Assembly: GCA_902825985.1 (NCBI GenBank)
Contig: CADEDC010000034.1
Coordinates: 1-58,329 of the forward strand
DNA from: an uncultured Acidobacteriota bacterium
Lineage (GTDB): Bacteria; Acidobacteriota; Vicinamibacteria; Vicinamibacterales; CAVVIG01
Length of the DNA stretch: 58,329 nucleotides
Reading direction: 5' to 3'
Positions 17,282 through 25,847 of this stretch are shown piece by piece. Both the position numbers and the translations under genes were made by a program. How positions within the stretch are numbered: position 1 is the stretch's first letter; every line of letters begins with the position of its first letter. A model generated the notes under the pieces. The model was given only the letters and a program-made list of their open reading frames with translations, had not been told where the DNA came from and searched no databases.

Positions 17282-18128
17282 CCCCGCGCCCGGCGTCCGC
17301 CTGACCATTGGCGCCCGGGTGTTCCATGTCGACGTCGCGCATCCGGAAGACCGCGCGGCCCTGCGCGCGGCGCTGTCGGGATTCGCGCCGGCCGCTGCCG
17401 CGCAGCCATCCGACGTGATCTGCACGGTGCGCCGGACTGCCGGCGCACTATGGACCGTCACCACCTCGGGCGCCGCGCCCCAGCAGGCGGCGACCCTCGA
17501 GGATGCGCTGCTCGCCGTCGAATGGCAGCTGGTCACCGACATGCTCGCGCACCAGACGGGCCGATTTCATCTGCATGGCGCCGCACTCCTCGATCCGGCC
17601 GGCACCACGACGGTCCTCGTGCTCGGCGCATCCGGCGTCGGCAAGACGACATTGACGCTGGCGCTCATGGCGGCCGGCTTCCGTCCGTATGCCGACGATG
17701 TCGTGCTGCTCGACGCCGACACCCTCATCGTCGACCGGTTCCCGCGGGCGTTTCACGTCGATGCGAACACCCGCCGGCTGGTCTCGCCGCTGTTCCAAGA
17801 CCGTCGCTGGGAAGTCGCGGGTCTGCCGGCGGGCAATTGCCTGCCGCTCGAGTGGGCCTCTGAGCCGGTGCCGGTCGGCGTCATCATCCTGCCGAAGGGA
17901 CGCGGCGAGACGCACCCGCGGCTCGTGCCGCTGGGTGTCGCGGACACCGCGATGGCGCTGCTGTCGTGCACGACCACGCTGGAGCGGGCGCCGGGTCTGG
18001 CGTTACGCGCCGCCGCGCGGCTCGCCGCGACGACCGCCAGTTTCGCCTTGCACGGTGCCGGGCCGGCGGCCGACGTCGGGACGATTGCGTCTGCTGTCGC
18101 CGATCGGCGCGCCGGCCGCACCAGCTAG
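17274..18128 (+). CDS. HPr kinase/phosphorylase-like P-loop protein
   Basis: The 284-residue protein has a central HprK-like fold: HLHGAAL, Walker A GASGVGKTT at 118-126, then ADDVVLLD at about 140-147. It lacks the N-terminal domain of true HPr kinase. Relatives sit in peptide-modification clusters, where one class phosphorylates lasso peptide precursors, and in polysaccharide loci. The substrate here is unknown. The GTG start at 17274 overlaps the pqqD-like stop by 8 nt. Its TAG stop shares the palindrome CTAG (18125-18128) with the convergent nucleotidyltransferase gene. Confidence 0.75.
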   Translation: MTDPAPGVRLTIGARVFHVDVAHPEDRAALRAALSGFAPAAAAQPSDVICTVRRTAGALWTVTTSGAAPQQAATLEDALLAVEWQLVTDMLAHQTGRFHLHGAALLDPAGTTTVLVLGASGVGKTTLTLALMAAGFRPYADDVVLLDADTLIVDRFPRAFHVDANTRRLVSPLFQDRRWEVAGLPAGNCLPLEWASEPVPVGVIILPKGRGETHPRLVPLGVADTAMALLSCTTTLERAPGLALRAAARLAATTASFALHGAGPAADVGTIASAVADRRAGRTS

Positions 18129-19363
18129 CCGGCCGGGTCGACCGCGCGTCGCCGGACGCGGAGCCCGAGCCGCTTCAGCGAGCCGGCCACCCGGCCGAGC
18201 GGGCCGGCGCCGCCGGTGCCGCGATGCTGGAGGTATTCGCCACCTGGCAACATCACCCAGCGCAGGACGCGCAGTCGTGCCTTCCAGCCGCGCACGCGGC
18301 TGAGGGCGGCGCCGAGCGGCCAGGCCCACGGTCCATCCCGCGTGAGGTCGCGGCCGGGCAGGCCGTCGACGTGCCGTTGCAGCCGCGCGAAATCGCGCTG
18401 GACGAGCGACAGCCGTGACCGCCGACCGAGGCCGCGCGTCAGGCCGGCGAGCTGCGGCTCGGTAATCGGCGCCCCCAGGTGGCGGCGTGCGGCGTCGAGC
18501 GCGGCGGTGACCGGGGCGACGACGCGGAGCGCCGCCGATCGCTCGGCGACGTAGGTCCAGTCCAGGGCTGGCGTCGCGATGGCGATGCGCGCCAGGTCGT
18601 GCAGCCAGATCAGCCGGAAGTCCAGGTGCTTGGCTGCCAGGTGAGTGGCGACGTGCAGGAGCAGGTCCTCGGGCGACTGCATCTGCCACCGGCGATCGAC
18701 CGACGCCCGGGCACGCGACCACACCTCGCCGCGGTGTCGATGCAGCGCCGTCGTATAGCCGGCATCGAGGTCCGTCAGACGTCCGACGGCCAGTTCCAGC
18801 GGCGCGACGCGATACTCGATGAAGGCATCGAACCCCGGTCGAATGGCGAAGTAGCAGTGGTCGCGCGAATCGCGGTCGAGCCACTCGTCGTCCACGTAGG
18901 AGGGCGCGCCGGCCGTCTCGTCATAGCCCATCGATCGCAGCAGCGCGCCGAACGGCACGACATCGCGCGGGTGGACGAGCAGGTCGACATCGCTCAGCGG
19001 CCGCAGCGCCGGCGTGTCATAGAAACGCTGCGCCAGGAGCGCGCCCTTGAGCGGCATGATGGCGATGCCGGCCGCCGTGGCGGCCGCGGCGAGACGGTGG
19101 AATTCCTCCAGGAGCTGCCGGTTGCGGAAGTGGCCGCGCCAGTAGGCTTCGTGGAGGGCCTCCATGACCGCGGCGTCGACCGCCACGTCCGGATGACGGC
19201 GCAGCCACTGGTAGAGCAGCGGCAGAACGCCCTGACGGTCGGCCGCCCGCAGGACGTAATCCCAGTCGAGCGACCGGCAGTGCGGCGCCGGCGCGGCATC
19301 GACCCGCGCCGTCGCAAGCAGCAGCGCGTTCTCTGCGGTGACGGGAGCAGACGCGTCGGGCAT
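18125..19363 (-). CDS. Nucleotidyltransferase family protein (NTase_sub-bind type)
   Basis: The 412-residue protein belongs to the large nucleotidyltransferase family (PF14907 type). It has IMPLKGALLAQRFYD at about 102-116 and the metal-binding RPLSDVDLLVHPRD with Asp125 and Asp127. The C-terminal half is helical and Arg-rich. Homologues accompany PqqD-like and HprK-like genes in RiPP and exopolysaccharide clusters. The target is unknown. ATG 19363 was chosen because the preceding in-frame 65 residues are Trp/Arg-rich and unconvincing; a TAGGAT box lies ~26 nt upstream of this ATG on the minus strand. It is convergent with the kinase-like gene, not co-transcribed. Confidence 0.78.
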   Translation of the reverse strand: MPDASAPVTAENALLLATARVDAAPAPHCRSLDWDYVLRAADRQGVLPLLYQWLRRHPDVAVDAAVMEALHEAYWRGHFRNRQLLEEFHRLAAAATAAGIAIMPLKGALLAQRFYDTPALRPLSDVDLLVHPRDVVPFGALLRSMGYDETAGAPSYVDDEWLDRDSRDHCYFAIRPGFDAFIEYRVAPLELAVGRLTDLDAGYTTALHRHRGEVWSRARASVDRRWQMQSPEDLLLHVATHLAAKHLDFRLIWLHDLARIAIATPALDWTYVAERSAALRVVAPVTAALDAARRHLGAPITEPQLAGLTRGLGRRSRLSLVQRDFARLQRHVDGLPGRDLTRDGPWAWPLGAALSRVRGWKARLRVLRWVMLPGGEYLQHRGTGGAGPLGRVAGSLKRLGLRVRRRAVDPAG

Positions 19364-19544
19364 CGGCGTAGCGGCAGGACCCGTCGAGATCCTACCGCAT
19401 CGGGTGCACCGGGGCCGACCCCAGGAATGCGCGCCGACGCACGTGATGGCCCACCACCACGGCCCCGCCGCGATTTTCGCTGCGTCCGCACGGGGCGTCG
19501 TCACCGGCATCCCGCCGACCGTGGCGGTGCTAGGATCGCCGGTG

Positions 19545-20546
19545 ATGCGAGTCCTCAACCGCCGCGAAGTCCTCGCCGCGTTGGCGGCATCCGCCGCGGC
19601 GGCTCACCGCGGGTTCGGCCATGCGGCGGCCGCCGAGACCAAGCCGCTGCGCGGCGTCTGCATGATCCTCAATACGCCGTTCACGCCGGCGGGTGAGGTC
19701 GACTGGGACGACCTCGTCAACGAGGTGCGATTCGTCGATCGACACGGCTGCCAGGGCGTCGTCTGGCCGCAGGGATCGAGCGGCGTCACGACATTGACGA
19801 CGGCCGAGCGGCGGCACGGCATGACCCTGCTCGCCACCACCTGCCGCAGCCTGAAGGTCGCCTGCATCCTCGGTGTGCAAGGCGCCGACACGGCCGAGAT
19901 GCTGGACTACGCACGCCTCGCCGAGTCGCTGGCCCCCGATGCGATGATCGCCATGCCGCCGACGTCGGCGACCTCGCTCGACGACTACCGCGCCTACTTC
20001 CGCGCACTCGCCGGCGCGACAACCCGTCCGGTGATCCAGCAGACGTCCGGCGGCGCCCGCGGCCTGCCGCTGGCCACCGAGGTCATCTTCGAGATGGCGC
20101 GCGAGTTTCCGCACCTCGGGTACGTCAAGGAGGAGAGCGAGCCGGTCGTCGAACGCATGCGACAGGAACTGGCGCAGCGGGCCATCATGAAGGGCATCTT
20201 CGGTGCGTCGTTCGCCAGCGGCTGGCTGTTCGAGATGCGGCTGGGGCTCGACGGGGTGATCACCGGCGAATCGATGTACGCCGACCTGTTCGGCAAGCTG
20301 TGGGCGTTGCATCAGCAGGGCCGGCACGAGCAGGTGCGTGACGGCTACAGCCGCTATCTGCTCATGCGCAACCTGAACGAGCAGATCCCCGGGGTCGACC
20401 TGTACGTGTTGCGGAAACGGGGCATTTTCAAGTCGATGCTGACCCGGCGCGGCCAGTCGGGCGGTAGGCGGGTCGCCGAGCCGCAGTTCCCGTCTGACGT
20501 GGTGGCCGAGATCGAGTTCCGGCTCGCCGCGGTGACGGCCTTCTGA
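19545..20546 (+). CDS. Tat-exported dihydrodipicolinate synthase (DapA) family protein
   Basis: The 333-residue product starts with a twin-arginine-like leader (NRREVLAAL then an Ala-rich stretch), followed by the DapA/N-acetylneuraminate lyase barrel. GVWPQGSSGVTTLTTAER replaces the common GTTGE segment, and YVKEES carries the Schiff-base lysine. Such an aldolase is usually cytosolic, so the export leader is unusual; export relatives exist in bacteria with secreted sugar-acid catabolism. The substrate cannot be told. TAGGAT at 19531-19536 lies 8 nt before the ATG, the leaderless pattern. Confidence 0.82.
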   Translation: MRVLNRREVLAALAASAAAAHRGFGHAAAAETKPLRGVCMILNTPFTPAGEVDWDDLVNEVRFVDRHGCQGVVWPQGSSGVTTLTTAERRHGMTLLATTCRSLKVACILGVQGADTAEMLDYARLAESLAPDAMIAMPPTSATSLDDYRAYFRALAGATTRPVIQQTSGGARGLPLATEVIFEMAREFPHLGYVKEESEPVVERMRQELAQRAIMKGIFGASFASGWLFEMRLGLDGVITGESMYADLFGKLWALHQQGRHEQVRDGYSRYLLMRNLNEQIPGVDLYVLRKRGIFKSMLTRRGQSGGRRVAEPQFPSDVVAEIEFRLAAVTAF

Positions 20547-20641
20547 TCGACCGGTCGAGCCACGGACGGGGCGGCGGCGTGTGGCGGCGACCGCGCCGCG
20601 ACCACGTCGACAAAAGCGTCGACGACGACGGACGGCAGTGC

Positions 20642-20656
20642 TACTGTTTATCAGTA
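20642..20656. promoter_or_regulatory. Small inverted repeat upstream of the cytochrome/monooxygenase gene
   Basis: TACTG (20642-20646), TTTAT, CAGTA (20652-20656) is a perfect 5-bp inverted repeat. It sits in the AT-richest part of the 150 bp between two genes, about 40 nt upstream of the ATG at 20697. It may overlap the promoter and act as an operator. Confidence 0.3.
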
Positions 20657-20696
20657 ATTTTAGCAGCCGGGCTGGTCACCTTCCGAGGAGTGCCGG

Positions 20697-22043
20697 ATGA
20701 ACACGCTGAAGCATGTGGGAGTGGCGGCGGTCGTGATGGCGTGGGGTGCGCTGCTGCCAGGGGCGGCCACCGCCGCTGACGTGAAGCCAACGTACACCAA
20801 GGACATCGCACCGATCTTCCAGGAGAAGTGCGAGGCGTGTCATCGGCCCGATTCGATCGCGCCGATGTCGTTGCGCACCTACGAAGAGGCACGCCCGTGG
20901 GCCCGTTCCATCCGCGCGCGGGTGGAAGCGCGCCAGATGCCGCCGTGGCACATCGACAAGACCGTCGGGATCCAGGAGTTCAAGAACGACCGCTCCCTGA
21001 GCGATGCGCAGATCACCGCGGTCGTCGCGTGGGTCGATGCCGGCGCGCCGAAGGGCGATCCGAAAGACATGCCGGCCGCCAGGCAGTGGCCGGACGATCA
21101 GGTGTGGAACTTCGCGCCGCTGTTCGGACAGCAGGCACCCGACCTGATCGTGCGGTCGACGCCGTGGACCCACAAGGCGGGCGCCAACGACGCCTGGTGG
21201 AAGCCGGTCGTCGAGACGGGCGTCACCGAGCCCCGGTGGGTGCGCGCCATCGAAATCCGCCCGGGCACGGTGAAGGGGCGCAAGATCACCCATCATGCGA
21301 TCGCCCGGCTGCAGCAGGAAGACCCGGACGTTCCGCAGAATCCAGACGCCGACGGCGGCGTGTTCGCCAACGCCGGCACCTTCATGGAGTGGGCGGTCGG
21401 CAAGCAGGGCGAGCTCATGCGGCCGAACTCCGGCAAACTGATGCTGCCAGGCTCGCGCATCATCTGGGACATCCACTACTCGAACGGCGGTGAAGACATC
21501 ACCGACATCGTCGAGCTCGGCGTCTACTTCTACCCGAAGGGCCAGGAGCCGAAGTACAAGCAGACGCTGCACCTGATGGGCGCGACGAACGCCGGCGGCG
21601 TCGACATTCCGCCGAACGTCGTCAAGGCGACGCAGGGCTTCTTCGTGATGAAGTCGGCCGGCCGGGTCGAGAGCTTCCAGCCGCACATGCATCTGCGCGG
21701 CAAGGCGATGTCGATGGAGGCCATCACGCCCGATGGTCGCACGCAGGTGCTCAGCTACGTGAGCAGCTTCAACTTCAATTGGCACAACAGCTACGTCTAC
21801 GCGGACGACGTCGCACCGCTGCTGCCGAAGGGCACCATCCTGAAGATCACGGCGTGGCACGACAACACCGCGGCGAACCGGGCGAACCCGGACCCGAACG
21901 TGTGGGTCGGCTACGGCGATCGCACGGTCGACGAGATGGCGCACGCGTGGGTCAACGTCACCTACATGTCCGACCCGGATCTGAAGGCGGAACTCGACGC
22001 CCGCAAGGCCAGGAGCGGTCGCACGCAGCAGCAGCAGCAATAG
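20697..22043 (+). CDS. Secreted c-type cytochrome with copper type II monooxygenase-like domain
   Basis: The 448-residue protein has a signal peptide (to about residue 26). A cytochrome-c-like domain follows, with heme motif CEACH at 45-49 and MPPWH as the axial-ligand region. The C-terminal ~200 residues resemble the ascorbate-dependent copper monooxygenase fold: WDIHYS and QPHMHLRGKAM, with His-X-His and Met ligands. It should act in the periplasm as a redox enzyme; the substrate is unknown. Start ATG is supported by a GAGGAG ribosome-binding site. Another secreted protein follows after 7 nt. Confidence 0.82.
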   Translation: MNTLKHVGVAAVVMAWGALLPGAATAADVKPTYTKDIAPIFQEKCEACHRPDSIAPMSLRTYEEARPWARSIRARVEARQMPPWHIDKTVGIQEFKNDRSLSDAQITAVVAWVDAGAPKGDPKDMPAARQWPDDQVWNFAPLFGQQAPDLIVRSTPWTHKAGANDAWWKPVVETGVTEPRWVRAIEIRPGTVKGRKITHHAIARLQQEDPDVPQNPDADGGVFANAGTFMEWAVGKQGELMRPNSGKLMLPGSRIIWDIHYSNGGEDITDIVELGVYFYPKGQEPKYKQTLHLMGATNAGGVDIPPNVVKATQGFFVMKSAGRVESFQPHMHLRGKAMSMEAITPDGRTQVLSYVSSFNFNWHNSYVYADDVAPLLPKGTILKITAWHDNTAANRANPDPNVWVGYGDRTVDEMAHAWVNVTYMSDPDLKAELDARKARSGRTQQQQQ

Positions 22044-22050
22044 AGGACCC

Positions 22051-22971
22051 ATGGCAACGACGCGGGCAGGCGCAGTCGCGCTTGCGACAGTGCTGGCAGT
22101 CGGCAGCTGGGTCGTGACAGGCGTCGGGCAGCAGCCTCCCACTCCCGGGGGGTTGCCGCTCGCTCCGCTCGGCATCAAGGGCGAAGCGGTGTTCCCGGCC
22201 TTCGAAGGCTGGGGGCCTCACAAGGACGGCAGCAACGTCCTCCTGGTCGGCTACTTCAATCGCAACAAGGAGCAGACGCTCGAGGTACCGATCGGCCCGA
22301 ACAACCGGATCGAGCCGGGAGGTCCGGACTACGGACAGCCGACGTACTTCAAGCCGGGACGGCAGTACGGCGTGTTCGGCATCACGGTTCCGAAGGACTT
22401 CGGCACCAGGAAGCTGACCTGGACGATCGTCGCCAACGGTCACACCTCGACGGTCTCGTTCTGGATGAACCCGCCGTATTGGGTCGACTTCTTCAAGAAC
22501 CTGTCGACCGGCAACGAGCCGCCGGCCATTCGGTTCTCTGGGCCGACGGCGACGGCGCTGACCGGACCGCCGAAGGGGGCGCCGACGGTCTCGCTGACCG
22601 GTGCCGTCGGCCAGCCGGTGCCGCTGTCGCTGTGGGCGAGCGATCATCCGAGTACGACGGTGTTCGACGCCAATCCGCGGCCCGAGCCGTCCGGCCGTGG
22701 GCGCGGCGGGCGTGGTAGCGAGCCACAGCCAGACATCACGGTGAACTGGTCCAAGTACCGGGGACCGGGAGACGTGGTGATCGCCGAGCAGAAGATCGGG
22801 CTCACCACGAAACGGGACGAATCGCTGGTGCTCGAAGCCAGGACCACGGCGACCTTTTCGATGCCGGGGGAGTACTGGCTGCTGGCGACGATCAATGACG
22901 AATCCGGCGACGGCGGCCGTGGCGACCAGTGCTGCTGGACCTCCGCCCACGTGCGGGTCACGATCAAGTAG
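22051..22971 (+). CDS. Secreted beta-rich protein paired with the cytochrome/monooxygenase
   Basis: The 306-residue product has an N-terminal signal and an otherwise unrecognised beta-rich sequence. VFPAFEGWGPHKDGSNVLLVGYFNRN is a conserved-looking opening, followed by FKPGRQYGVFGITVPKDF. A Gly/Arg-rich linker lies at about residue 215 and an Ig-like closing segment follows. It begins 7 nt after the cytochrome/monooxygenase gene and should be co-translated with it, so it may be an electron-transfer or assembly partner. Function is not known. A hairpin follows the stop. Confidence 0.72.
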   Translation: MATTRAGAVALATVLAVGSWVVTGVGQQPPTPGGLPLAPLGIKGEAVFPAFEGWGPHKDGSNVLLVGYFNRNKEQTLEVPIGPNNRIEPGGPDYGQPTYFKPGRQYGVFGITVPKDFGTRKLTWTIVANGHTSTVSFWMNPPYWVDFFKNLSTGNEPPAIRFSGPTATALTGPPKGAPTVSLTGAVGQPVPLSLWASDHPSTTVFDANPRPEPSGRGRGGRGSEPQPDITVNWSKYRGPGDVVIAEQKIGLTTKRDESLVLEARTTATFSMPGEYWLLATINDESGDGGRGDQCCWTSAHVRVTIK

Positions 22972-22977
22972 GCCAGG

Positions 22978-22993
22978 ACCCGGCAGGCCGGGT
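22978..22993 (+). terminator. Hairpin after the cytochrome/partner operon
   Basis: ACCCGGC (22978-22984) and GCCGGGT (22987-22993) form a perfect inverted repeat directly after the stop at 22971. In practice the inner pairs would open to make the loop. No T tract follows, so rho-independent termination is uncertain. Confidence 0.35.
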
Positions 22994-23049
22994 GAGCGCT
23001 CCATGTCGGAGTGACCTGTCCTGTCACACCCCTTGAATACATTGGGGGT

Positions 23050-23598
23050 ATGACAACGCTGACATCCGCCTCCGACGTCCACATCGACCGCCCATCCGCC
23101 GACTTTCGCGCCCTCGCGAACCGCGAGTGGCTGCCGTTGCCGGGCGGCGAACTCGAGGCCCCGCGGGCCAGAGCGCTGTGCCCGAGCTGTCGCGCGGCTG
23201 GCCGGCGGGCGCTCTGCCTCAACTGTTTCCGCGCCGACCGCAACCGCGAACGCCAGCTGATCGCGGCGCGCGACTTCGACACGGCATCCGAAGCACGCTT
23301 CCAAAGCTCGCTGCCGTTCGAGCCGGTGAACCGCGCGCGGCTTCATCAGCTCCGCGCCGCCCGGCAGGCGGCGCGCGTCGAAGCACGGCAAGGCGCGGCC
23401 GGTCGATGTGTGGACAGACGGCGCCAGGCGCAGATTGCGGCGCGGCATGCGCTGCAGCGTCTGGCTGAAGGGCTGAGGGCGCGCGGCATGGCTGTCCCCG
23501 TACGGTCCACGTCGATGGCCGCAGTCCGCGGCGCCGAAGGACGGGTGCCCGAGTCGTGGCTGCCGTGTGTCGTGCAGTCGGCGCCGGGCCGCTCGTGA
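23050..23598 (+). CDS. Basic protein with a double-CxxC zinc ribbon, function unknown
   Basis: The 182-residue protein is not recognised. CPSC and CLNC, ten residues apart, form a short zinc knuckle at about residues 39-55. The rest is Arg/Ala-rich and helical (RLHQLRAARQAARVEARQ), which suggests nucleic-acid or ribosome binding. ATG 23050 lies after a TACATT box (23038-23043) with a G-rich spacer. It precedes rmuC by 40 nt on the same strand and could be linked to DNA metabolism, but this is only context. Confidence 0.55.
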   Translation: MTTLTSASDVHIDRPSADFRALANREWLPLPGGELEAPRARALCPSCRAAGRRALCLNCFRADRNRERQLIAARDFDTASEARFQSSLPFEPVNRARLHQLRAARQAARVEARQGAAGRCVDRRRQAQIAARHALQRLAEGLRARGMAVPVRSTSMAAVRGAEGRVPESWLPCVVQSAPGRS

Positions 23599-23638
23599 GG
23601 GCGGCGGCACCGGCCGTTGGTGCGACCGTGCGATACTG

Positions 23639-24970
23639 ATGTCCATCGAACCCATCGTTCTCCTGTTGAGTAGCGTGGCGCTGGCGGTTGGCGCCTTGAT
23701 CGGCTGGCTGGCGTCGCGTCCGGCGCAGCTCCGTCTCCAGACCGAGCTGGCCAAGGAACGTGCCGTCCATGGCGAGCGCCTGCGTGCCTACGACGATGCG
23801 CAGGCCTCGCTGCGCGAGGCGTTTCAGTCGCTCAGCGCCGAGGCGCTGCGCAGCAACAACCGGACGTTTCTCGACCTGGCCGAAACCCGTCTCCACGAGG
23901 CACGGACGCAGGCGACGAGCGACATCGACGCCCGGAAGAAAGCGATCGAGGAACTGCTGACGCCGCTGTCGCGCACGCTGGACGCGGTCGACCGCGAAAT
24001 CCGGGAATCCGAACGCCGGCGCGTCGAGAACGGCGCGCAGTTGCTGCAGCGCATTGCGTCGCTCGACTCGGCAGGGCAGGCGCTGCGCAGCGAGACCACG
24101 CGGCTCGTCGACGCGCTGAAGCGGCCCGGGGTCCGTGGCCGGTGGGGCGAACTGCAGCTCAAGCGGGTCGTCGAACTGGCGGGCATGATCGATCGCTGCG
24201 ACTTCGACGAGCAGGCGACGTTCACGGTGTCCGGACAGAGCGATCGCCGGATTCGGCCCGACGTCGTCGTGCATCTCCCGGGAGGAAAACATGTGGTCGT
24301 CGACGCCAAGGTGCCGCTCGATGCCTACCTGAAGGCGCTCGAGGCACCCGATGAAGCGACCCGCCAGGCGTTGCTGGCCGACCACGCACGCCAGGTTCGC
24401 ACCCACCTGCAGCAGCTGGCGGCGAAGAACTACGCGATGAGCGTCTCGCCGAGCCCCGACTTCGTCGTCATGTTCCTGCCCGGCGAGATGTTCTTCAGCG
24501 CCGCCCTCGAACAGGATCCGGGGCTCATCGAGTTCGGCGTCGATCTCAAGGTGATTCCGGCGAGCCCCACCACCCTCATCGCCCTGTTGCGGGCGGTGGC
24601 GTATGGCTGGCAGCAGGAGTCGATGGAAGAGAACGCCCGTAAGATCAGCGAGCTCGGCCGCAACCTCTACGACTCGGTGCGCGTGCTGGGCGGTCATTTC
24701 GACACCCTTGGCGCCCGCCTGAAGTCGAGCCTCGAAGCCTATAACCAGGCGGTCGGGTCGCTGGAAGGCAACGTCCTGGTGAAGGCGCGCAAGTTCAAGG
24801 ATCTGCAGGCGGCCGGCGGCGCCGAAGACATCAAGCCGCTCGAAGTGATCGACCGTGTGCCGCGGATGCTGCAGTCTCGGGAGCTGACGGATGGCCTGCC
24901 GTTCGCCGACGCCGACGCCGAGGGCGATGCCGACGTCGATGAGGCCGAGCCGGCGGTCGAACGGACCTGA
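23639..24970 (+). CDS. rmuC: DNA recombination protein RmuC
   Basis: RmuC-family proteins limit DNA inversions and carry a predicted nuclease-like core. The 443-residue product has one N-terminal membrane segment (residues ~5-25) and a coiled-coil region (to ~150). The conserved core follows: RGRWGELQLKRVVELAGM, then HVVVDAKVPLDAYL and VVMFLPGEMFFSAAL. Length fits the family (400-500). The ATG at 23639 fits the membrane-anchor start, with GATACT immediately before it. An upstream in-frame ATG would add 24 Arg-rich residues. Confidence 0.92.
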   Translation: MSIEPIVLLLSSVALAVGALIGWLASRPAQLRLQTELAKERAVHGERLRAYDDAQASLREAFQSLSAEALRSNNRTFLDLAETRLHEARTQATSDIDARKKAIEELLTPLSRTLDAVDREIRESERRRVENGAQLLQRIASLDSAGQALRSETTRLVDALKRPGVRGRWGELQLKRVVELAGMIDRCDFDEQATFTVSGQSDRRIRPDVVVHLPGGKHVVVDAKVPLDAYLKALEAPDEATRQALLADHARQVRTHLQQLAAKNYAMSVSPSPDFVVMFLPGEMFFSAALEQDPGLIEFGVDLKVIPASPTTLIALLRAVAYGWQQESMEENARKISELGRNLYDSVRVLGGHFDTLGARLKSSLEAYNQAVGSLEGNVLVKARKFKDLQAAGGAEDIKPLEVIDRVPRMLQSRELTDGLPFADADAEGDADVDEAEPAVERT

Positions 24971-25040
24971 GGTCGGAGCGACGTACGCTCGGAGCGGTGT
25001 TCTGGACGAATTACACAGGCACCAGCTACCATCGCTGCAC

Positions 25041-25847
25041 ATGGCGATCACCTGGTGTCGGCCCGGCCTGCTCCACGGAAAACGCGCGCTGGTCACCGGT
25101 GGCGGCACCGGCATCTGCCGCGGAATCGCGCTCGCGCTCGCCGGCGCCGGGGCCGACGTCGGCATTGCCAGCCGCCGCGAGGAGCATCTGGCCCCCACGG
25201 TGCGAGACCTCCAGGCTCTCGGCGTCGCGGCCGTGGCGGTGGCCGGCGACGTTCGTGTGCCGGCCGATGTCGATCGCATCATCGCTCACACGGCGGACGC
25301 CTTCGGCGGGCTCGACATCCTCGTCAACGGCGCCGCCGGTAATTTCGTCGCGCCGGCGGCGGTGCTGTCGCCGAACGGCTTCGGCACGGTCGTCGACATC
25401 GATCTGAAGGGCACGTTCAACGTCTCGCGCGCCGCCTTCCCGCTGCTGAAGGTCCGCGGCGGTGTCATCCTCAATATCAGCGCCACGCTGCAACTCCTGG
25501 GCACCGCCGGACAGGCGCACGCCGCGGCGGCCAAGGCTGGTGTCGATTCACTGACCCGCACGCTGGCCGTCGAATGGGGTCCGTCGCAGATTCGGGTCAA
25601 CGGACTGGCGCCCGGGCCGGTCGACGGCACCGAAGGGGTCCGCCGCCTGACCACCCCGGAGATGCGCACGGCCATCGACGCCGCCTGTCCGCTCGGCCGG
25701 ATGGCGGCGATCGACGACGTGGCGTCGGTGGCCCTCTTCCTGTGCTCCGATGCCGCCGCGTTCGTGACCGGCGTCACGCTGGTGGTCGACGGCGGCCTCT
25801 GGCTTCATTCGGCGCGGACGCTCGGCGCCGACGTCGCGGGCGGGTGA
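25041..25847 (+). CDS. SDR oxidoreductase, 2,4-dienoyl-CoA reductase / peroxisomal enoyl-CoA reductase-like
   Basis: The 268-residue protein has the SDR nucleotide motif TGGGTGICRG and VNGAAGNF. Instead of the classical YxxxK it has the DECR-type segment HAAAAKAGVDSLTRTLAVEWGP followed by IRVNGLAPGPV. That pattern matches NADPH-dependent 2,4-dienoyl-CoA reductases, which help degrade unsaturated fatty acids. TACCAT at 25027-25032 lies 8 nt before the ATG. The TGA overlaps the ATG of the next gene by one base. Confidence 0.87.
   Translation: MAITWCRPGLLHGKRALVTGGGTGICRGIALALAGAGADVGIASRREEHLAPTVRDLQALGVAAVAVAGDVRVPADVDRIIAHTADAFGGLDILVNGAAGNFVAPAAVLSPNGFGTVVDIDLKGTFNVSRAAFPLLKVRGGVILNISATLQLLGTAGQAHAAAAKAGVDSLTRTLAVEWGPSQIRVNGLAPGPVDGTEGVRRLTTPEMRTAIDAACPLGRMAAIDDVASVALFLCSDAAAFVTGVTLVVDGGLWLHSARTLGADVAGG

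Noticed and set aside
16979..19363. Complete lasso peptide cluster
   Set aside because: The leader-peptidase (transglutaminase-like) and cyclase (asparagine-synthetase-like) genes are missing and no short precursor with the expected pattern was found; only the accessory genes resemble such clusters.
18125..19363. Nucleotidyltransferase in one operon with the PqqD and kinase genes
   Set aside because: It is on the opposite strand and converges on them; only neighbourhood, not co-transcription, supports a link.
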